NCBI GenBank assembly: GCA_018401695.1
Contig: JAGYKD010000001.1
Span: 1,242,016 to 1,306,015, forward strand
DNA from: Flavobacteriales bacterium
GTDB lineage: Bacteria > Bacteroidota > Bacteroidia > CAIKAF01
Direction of reading: 5' to 3'
Length of the DNA: 64,000 nucleotides
In this document: piece by piece, positions 59,491-64,000 of the stretch
How positions within the stretch are numbered: position 1 is the first letter of the stretch
Layout: each line of letters opens with the position of its first letter
Translations under genes and position numbers: made by a program
The notes under the pieces: model-generated
What the model was told of the DNA's origin: nothing
What the model saw: only the letters and a program-made list of their open reading frames with translations
Database searches by the model: none

Positions 59491-60087
59491 ATCGGAAGAA
59501 TCATCTTCCGATGTTTCCGGTTTCCAACCATTGACCCAATTCATGGTACGTTCCGGACCCATGAAGCAAAAGTCTAGGCAGGCTTTGGCGGCAGTTTCTA
59601 TGGCCCTGGGAAGCAAGACTTTTTCTGAAGTTGCCCAAGGCCCCAGCACATAATCGGATTGGCCGCCGGGTGGAAAATCTTTGCCAATGCCAAAACGCAA
59701 ACGTGCATAGGCTTGGCTTTGCAGGGTCTCCTCGATGTGGCTTAGGCCATTGTGCCCGCCGCTACCCCCTTTGGTTTTGAGCCGCAGATGCATAGGCGGC
59801 AAGGCCAAATCGTCCGTGATGACCAACAGTTGATTTGGTGGGAGTTTATGTTGTTGTTGCCAATAGCGCAGGGATTTTCCGGACAAATTCATGAAGGTGT
59901 TTGGCTTGAGCAAGATCAAAGGACGGCCTTTAAACTTGGCTTCTGCTACAAGACCGAGCTTGGCAGGTGCAAACGCAACACCTAGTTTTTTTGCCAGGGC
60001 ATCCAGTACGTCAAAGCCAATATTGTGTCGGGTATGCTGGTATTCGGCACCGGGATTTCCTAAACCGCAGAAAAGAAATTTTGCCAT
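59476..60087 (-). CDS. pth: Peptidyl-tRNA hydrolase
   Basis: The 203-residue enzyme recycles peptidyl-tRNA. I choose ATG 60087 (MAKFLFCGLGNPG); the longer frame from 60135 adds a poor hydrophobic extension. Asn11 and the catalytic His21 (HTRHNIGFD) are present, with PNTFMNLSG, VITDDLALP and KGGSGGHNGL, all diagnostic. The C-terminus has an extra Asp/Ser-rich tail (SEDDSSDLGGS). It overlaps trhO tail to tail by 15 bp and diverges from lpdA across a GC-rich repeat. Confidence 0.95.
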   Translation of the reverse strand: MAKFLFCGLGNPGAEYQHTRHNIGFDVLDALAKKLGVAFAPAKLGLVAEAKFKGRPLILLKPNTFMNLSGKSLRYWQQQHKLPPNQLLVITDDLALPPMHLRLKTKGGSGGHNGLSHIEETLQSQAYARLRFGIGKDFPPGGQSDYVLGPWATSEKVLLPRAIETAAKACLDFCFMGPERTMNWVNGWKPETSEDDSSDLGGS

Positions 60088-60134
60088 GGAGCAAAAAAAC
60101 AAAAAGAAAACGGCATCTAAGACGCATACCGGCA

Positions 60135-60310
60135 TTGGAAGACCAAGCGCCCCGGACCGCAGCAGCTACCCCGAAAAGGACGCGGCCCGCAAGGCTTGGG
60201 GCGCGGAGGCTTGCCCCCCGAAGGATTGGGGGGAAGACCCCGCAGCCCTTAGCCTTGCGTGGCCGGGGACTGCGGAGTAGCGCTAAGGGCCGGATAAGGC
60301 GCCCAAAAAA
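60135..60310. repeat. GC-rich intergenic repeat, family 2 copy
   Basis: Between divergent pth and lpdA. The right end (60292-60310) is the reverse complement of TTTTTTGGGCGCCTTATCC, identical over 17 bp to the left end of the element at 21748. Inner palindromes include CCCCCCGAAGGATTGGGGGG (60218-60237). It occupies most of the 303-bp gap. Confidence 0.65.
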
Positions 60311-60367
60311 TACCCACACCTTAACCCTTTTTAGGCGAATTTGAACCCATTATTCGATTAAGCACCC

Positions 60368-60375
60368 TATTTTTG
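60368..60375 (+). promoter_or_regulatory. TAnnTTTG -7 box of lpdA
   Basis: TATTTTTG is an exact match, with TTG 24 nt upstream. A TSS a few bases downstream falls before ATG 60391 and after ATG 60376, which favours 60391 as the start. Confidence 0.5.
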
Positions 60376-60390
60376 ATGAAAATTTGGTCT

Positions 60391-61794
60391 ATGGAAAGCT
60401 TTCAGGTGGTAATTATTGGATCGGGTCCCGGTGGTTATGTGGCGGCCATTCGCTGCGCGCAATTGGGAATGAAAACAGCCCTCGTGGAAAAGTACAATAC
60501 CCTTGGTGGAACCTGTTTGAATGTGGGTTGTATTCCTTCGAAGGCGATGCTGGACAGTTCCGAGCATTACCACAATGCCAACAAGCATTTTGCTACGCAT
60601 GGCATTGAACTTAAAGACCTAAAAGTAAACTTGCCCCAAATGGTTGCCCGCAAAAATGAGGTGGTGCAGCAGACCTGCGATGGAGTGGCCGGTTTGATGA
60701 AAAAAAATGGGGTTCAGGTGTTTCATGGAACCGGAAGTTTTGCCGCAAAAGGTAAGGTAAAGGTTACCGATGCCGAAGGGAAAGTGACCGAGTTGGGTTT
60801 TGAAAAGGCCATCATTGCCACGGGAAGCAAACCCGGCTCCTTGCCTTTCATCCATATAGATAAAGAACGCATCATCACCAGTACCGAAAGTTTGAATTTG
60901 CAGGAGGTGCCGGAGCATTTAATTGTGATTGGAGGTGGCGTAATCGGCTTGGAAATGGGTTCGGTGTATGCCCGTTTGGGTGCCAAATTGACCGTGGTGG
61001 AGTATGCCGACCGACTGATTCCTGGCTTTGACTCAGCCATGAGCAAAGATTTGGCGCGGGTAATGAAAAAGCTGGGCGCAAGCATACACACAAATACCAA
61101 AGTAACTTCCGTGGAACGCGAGGGCGATGTGGTGGTGGTAAAAGCCCAAGACGCCAAAGGCAAAGAACTAAGCTGGGAGGCTCCCTATTGTTTGGTGTCT
61201 GTTGGTCGTAGACCCTATACCGATGGCCTGAATTTGGAGGCCGTGGGCTTGTCGACCGATGCGCAAGGCCGAATTGAAGTGAACGAACATTTGCAAACCA
61301 AGGTCGAGGGTATTTATGCCATAGGTGATGTGGTCCGTGGTGCCATGCTGGCCCACAAAGCCGAAGAAGAAGGCATGTTTGTGGCCGAGCATATGGCCGG
61401 ACAAAAACCACACATCAATTATTTGTTGATTCCCAACGTGGTATACACTTGGCCGGAGGTGGCTTCGGTGGGCTATACCGAAGAGCAATTGAAGGAACAA
61501 GGCGCCAAGTATAAAGTGGGTGCCTTCCCCTTCCGTGCCAGTGGACGTGCCCGTGCAAGCATGGACCTCGACGGTCAAATTAAAGTCTTGGCCGATGCCG
61601 AAACCGATGAAATTTTGGGCGTGCATATGTGTGGTCCTCGGGTCGCCGATATGATTGCCGAGGCGGTGGTTGCCATGGAATACCGGGCTACCGCGGAAGA
61701 TATTGCCCGCATGAGTCATGCGCATCCCACCTTTACCGAATCTTTTAGAGAGGCTTGTTTGGCGGCAACAGCGGATCGGGCGATACATATCTAA
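60391..61794 (+). CDS. lpdA: Dihydrolipoyl dehydrogenase
   Basis: The 467-residue FAD disulfide oxidoreductase is the E3 of pyruvate and 2-oxoglutarate dehydrogenase complexes and glycine cleavage. The redox pair is Cys42/Cys47 in GGTCLNVGCIPSKA. FAD motif GSGPGGYVAA (10-19), NAD motif GGGVIGLEMGS, AIGDVVRGAMLAHKAEEEG and the catalytic HAHPTFTESF near the C-terminus are all present. Start at 60391 (MESFQVVIIGSG) fits the family and the promoter. No E1/E2 genes are next to it. Confidence 0.95.
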   Translation: MESFQVVIIGSGPGGYVAAIRCAQLGMKTALVEKYNTLGGTCLNVGCIPSKAMLDSSEHYHNANKHFATHGIELKDLKVNLPQMVARKNEVVQQTCDGVAGLMKKNGVQVFHGTGSFAAKGKVKVTDAEGKVTELGFEKAIIATGSKPGSLPFIHIDKERIITSTESLNLQEVPEHLIVIGGGVIGLEMGSVYARLGAKLTVVEYADRLIPGFDSAMSKDLARVMKKLGASIHTNTKVTSVEREGDVVVVKAQDAKGKELSWEAPYCLVSVGRRPYTDGLNLEAVGLSTDAQGRIEVNEHLQTKVEGIYAIGDVVRGAMLAHKAEEEGMFVAEHMAGQKPHINYLLIPNVVYTWPEVASVGYTEEQLKEQGAKYKVGAFPFRASGRARASMDLDGQIKVLADAETDEILGVHMCGPRVADMIAEAVVAMEYRATAEDIARMSHAHPTFTESFREACLAATADRAIHI

Positions 61795-61802
61795 GGATGA
61801 GG

Positions 61803-62020
61803 TAAAGACGGGATGCCTCCCGTCTCCAGTAAAGACGGGATGCCTCCCGTCTCTCCAAGTCGCAGTAAAGACGGGATGCCTCCCGTCTCTCCAGGTCGCA
61901 GTAAAGACGGGATGCCTCCCGTCTCTCATGACTAGATGCCTCCCGTCTCTCATGACTTGATGCCTCCTGTCTCTCATGACTTGATGCCTCCTGTCTCCTC
62001 CCGACTCAGTGCTTCCTGCC
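61803..62020. repeat. Tandem array of palindromic units (array 1)
   Basis: Four full units start at 61803, 61830, 61866 and 61902 (periods 27, 36, 36). Each contains AGACGGGA-TGCC-TCCCGTCT, an 8-bp stem with a 4-base loop. They are separated by CAG or CTCCAGGTCGCAG-like spacers. Four decaying half-units (GATGCCTCCYGTCTC) follow to about 62020. It begins 8 bp after the lpdA stop, so the first hairpins could act as terminators. Confidence 0.9.
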
Positions 62021-62030
62021 TCTTCCGGTC

Positions 62031-62326
62031 TGTTGCACCTCACTTCTTTCTTCCCTGTTGCTTGTCTCTATGGATGATAGGATAAGGACGAGACTAACTT
62101 AACTCTCTATGGCCTGTTTTTGAATGAGGATGTGTTCCATTTCGTCATTTTTGAGCGGGGGCATTGGATACGGGGCTTCCCATTCGTCATTAGGGGTGCG
62201 TTGATAATCAATACTTTATTGGCTTTGCCTTCCCGTTCGTGTTCTTTTACTCGTTTCGGTTGTCTTTGGGTTTCCCATTGGTCATTTCCGAAAAAATAAT
62301 TCCAAAACATGCCTCAATTTTGGGCT
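62031..62326. other. Intergenic region between array 1 and the membrane-protein gene
   Basis: This contains three imperfect copies of TTCCCATTsGTCATT (about 62131, 62178 and 62271), the last just before the next gene. No credible gene is seen; a 67-codon antisense frame reflects these repeats. Confidence 0.45.
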
Positions 62327-62956
62327 ATGAATGCTTGGATTATTTTACACGCTGCTGCCGGAACCCTCGGTTTAATCTGTGGACTGCCGGTTTTTTTTCT
62401 TTCTCCTAAAGGGCCTTGGCACAAGAAAGTGGGACGGGTGTTTTTCTACAGTCTTTCCTTCTCCTTTATTACTGCCATTGGCATTGCCCTGGCAAAGCAA
62501 ATTCCTTTTTTGTTGGTCATTGGTCTGTTTAGCAGTTATTTTTTGGCTGCCGGATTTATGGCCATTCATCCGGTGGGAAGAAGGCAAAATCGGTTTCAAA
62601 ACCCGGCTTTTTGGGTCGATGTTTTTGGTTTAACGGTTGCCCTGGCCATGTTGTGCACCTTGCCGCTTTACCCTCAAGTGGGCATGCGTTGGGTGCAAGG
62701 TGGGTTTGGGATTTTGCTCATGGTCAATAGCTTGCAAGCATTACGTCGACCGGTGTGGACCTTGGAGGCAGGCCAACGTTTTTCGCGGCACTTTGGCGGA
62801 ATGGGTGGGGCCTGGATTGCTGCCTGTACGGCTATGTTGGTGGTGCAGTCGCCGCAATGGCCTTTTTGGATGGTTTGGTTTGGTCCCACCATGGTTTTGA
62901 CCCCTTTGTTGGTTTGGAGGGGAGGGCATTATATAAGGAAAATGAGGATTGGTTAA
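62327..62956 (+). CDS. Multi-pass membrane protein, DUF2306-like
   Basis: With ATG 62327 (MNAWIILHAAAGTLGL), the product has 209 residues and six or seven helices. An alternative ATG at 62309 adds six residues. PKGPWHKKVGRVFFYSL (a 'K-G-x-x-H-K-x-x-G' loop) and HFGGMGGAWIAACTAMLVV resemble DUF2306-like proteins, which often have conserved histidines in membrane helices. The function is unknown. It is the only gene between the two palindromic arrays. Confidence 0.65.
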   Translation: MNAWIILHAAAGTLGLICGLPVFFLSPKGPWHKKVGRVFFYSLSFSFITAIGIALAKQIPFLLVIGLFSSYFLAAGFMAIHPVGRRQNRFQNPAFWVDVFGLTVALAMLCTLPLYPQVGMRWVQGGFGILLMVNSLQALRRPVWTLEAGQRFSRHFGGMGGAWIAACTAMLVVQSPQWPFWMVWFGPTMVLTPLLVWRGGHYIRKMRIG

Positions 62957-62964
62957 TGTGCACG

Positions 62965-63172
62965 TTAAGACGGGATGCCTCCCGTCTCCCCAGGTCGCAG
63001 TAAAGACGGGATGCCTCCCGTCTCGCAGTAAAGACGGGATGCCTCCCGTCTCCCCAGGTCGCAGTAAAGACGGGATGCCTCCCGTCTCTCAGTAAAGACG
63101 GGATGCCTCCCGTCTCTCAGTAAAGACGGGATGCCTCCCGTCTCATGCCTCCCGTCTCATGCCTCCCGTCTC
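62965..63172. repeat. Tandem array of palindromic units (array 2)
   Basis: Six units start near 62965, 63001, 63029, 63064, 63093 and 63121, with the same AGACGGGA-TGCC-TCCCGTCT core as array 1. Spacers alternate short (CGCAG, CTCAG) and long (CCCAGGTCGCAG). The end has two half-units (ATGCCTCCCGTCTC). It fills almost the whole gap between the DUF2306-like gene and the convergent hydrolase gene. Confidence 0.9.
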
Positions 63173-63186
63173 CGTCCTCTAATGGT

Positions 63187-63999
63187 TTAGGGCTTAGCTA
63201 GCACGGTCTTGAACCGTCGCCATGCTCCTTCGTGGGCTAAGGTCCACACATACACGCCATGGGCTAATTGTTTGGGAAAGGCAAAGAATCCGCCAGGCTG
63301 AACAGAGGCATCGGTAGCATAGACCACCCGCCCATTCAGGTCTAGGCATTGTAAGCTGTAGTTGCCGGCTTTTTTCCAAACAAATCCATCGCTACGCAAT
63401 TCCAACCATTCCGATATATCGCCTTCGTTTTGCGTGGATAAGGCGTTGCAGTTCTGCTGCACACCGTCTGAGCCGGGACTGTTCAAAACCGCTTCTACAG
63501 CAGCTCCTGACTCTCCCTTGAGCCAGGTGCCCAGCCAGGGTCTGAGCACACGAAAGGCCCTAACTTGCTGGCTCGTTCTATCCAAACTGGGCAGAGTTGC
63601 CAGTTCTCCCAAGTCGCATGGTGGATCCGGATTCATAAAATAACAATGTCCGCCACCATCGATAGAATACATGACTTTGCAGCCCGCCAAGTTGTTGTAA
63701 ATAGGTTGCTGGGTGGTAGCCGGAGGGGTTATGCCATCCTCAGATCCTGCCAGCAGCAGCGAAGGAATTGTGACTTGAGCAGCGGCCTGAGAAGAGGAGG
63801 GCGATGTTTCGGCTGCTGCAAAGGTAAAACTGCAGGTAAAGGGCTGTTGAGCTTGTGAGCTGGCCAAATAGGTGGCTCCGCCGCCCATGCTATGGCCTGC
63901 GGCCGCCATCCGCGGATCCACTTTTCCGAACCACATGGAATTGCTTTGTCCATGGGCTTGTTGTATGCGCTCGGCCAAAAAAACCATGTCTTGTCCCAA
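63187..63999 (-). CDS. Secreted alpha/beta hydrolase with T9SS sorting domain, 5' part outside the window
   Basis: The visible 270 residues are the C-terminal part; the frame stays open to the right edge. The nucleophile Ser is in AAGHSMGGGATYL, the acid in LLAGSEDGITPP and the His in DGGGHCYFMN. This layout is shared with dienelactone-hydrolase, lipase and PETase-like enzymes. GHSMGGG with a following Cys near the His (GGHCYF) does not let me name a substrate. The end is a type A sorting-like domain (SLQCLDLNGRVVYATD in part, HGVYVWTL), so the enzyme is exported by T9SS. It is convergent with the DUF2306-like gene across array 2. Confidence 0.8.
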   Translation of the reverse strand: MGQDMVFLAERIQQAHGQSNSMWFGKVDPRMAAAGHSMGGGATYLASSQAQQPFTCSFTFAAAETSPSSSQAAAQVTIPSLLLAGSEDGITPPATTQQPIYNNLAGCKVMYSIDGGGHCYFMNPDPPCDLGELATLPSLDRTSQQVRAFRVLRPWLGTWLKGESGAAVEAVLNSPGSDGVQQNCNALSTQNEGDISEWLELRSDGFVWKKAGNYSLQCLDLNGRVVYATDASVQPGGFFAFPKQLAHGVYVWTLAHEGAWRRFKTVLAKP

Positions 64000-64000
64000 G

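Noticed and set aside
61168-62043. Long minus-strand frame with repeated DGRHPVFTATW
   Set aside because: It is the translation of array 1 plus the antisense of lpdA; no independent support.
61803-63172. CRISPR arrays
   Set aside because: Units are palindromic hairpins with nearly identical, very short spacers (3-13 bp) and no cas genes nearby.

Overview
The window comes from a member of the Bacteroidota, most likely an aerobic, free-living Flavobacteriales-type bacterium (Cryomorphaceae/Schleiferiaceae-like; the family is inference). The evidence is a set of proteins ending in type IX secretion (T9SS) sorting domains, an S46 dipeptidyl-peptidase, an alternative complex III (ACIII) plus cytochrome c oxidase operon, DUF5686, DUF6952 and GYDIA-type GHMP kinase genes, mevalonate-pathway isoprenoid genes, and Bacteroidota promoters of the TAnnTTTG type with no obvious Shine-Dalgarno sites.

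Layout. 1-8 kb: end of a PorU-like C25 protein, lnt, an FGE-fold secreted protein coupled to a Pif1-like helicase, and an S46 peptidase. 8.3-20 kb: one operon, actA-actB-actC-actD-actE-actF-coxB-coxA, encoding quinol:cytochrome c oxidoreductase and its terminal oxidase, closed by a clear terminator. 20-26 kb: ddl, a PH-like membrane protein, a PASTA protein, a T9SS cargo protein and an RluD-type pseudouridine synthase. 26-29 kb: a large secreted subtilase. 29.6-33 kb: a mevalonate cluster (GHMP kinase, class II HMG-CoA reductase, type 2 IPP isomerase). 33-38.3 kb: ACMSD-like decarboxylase, metF, thioredoxin/DUF6952, mazG, frr. 38.5-44.8 kb: hpf, a Crp/Fnr regulator with a perfect FNR-type box in front of its neighbour, an M20 amidohydrolase, a half-size TauE/SafE, a Ycf48-like T9SS protein and a glycine-rich secreted protein. 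44.8-57.7 kb: lysA, lptB, a DUF5686 outer-membrane protein, an AhpD-like protein, a very basic lipoprotein, a metallopeptidase-like protein with a changed zinc motif, a Rieske-like lipoprotein, a TPR-like protein, a frameshifted GT-C-like membrane protein, and SDR-type threonine dehydrogenase. 58-64 kb: trhO, pth, lpdA, two palindromic tandem arrays around a membrane-protein gene, and the end of a T9SS-exported alpha/beta hydrolase.

The genes are mostly housekeeping. The unusual material is between and in front of them: GC-rich dispersed repeats, an element with terminal inverted repeats, tandem hairpin arrays, and a recurring TAnnTTTG box 3-6 nt before start codons that predicts many leaderless or nearly leaderless mRNAs. 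No phage, CRISPR, transposase, tRNA or rRNA gene was seen. No clear new multi-gene system was found; the best leads are listed as findings.
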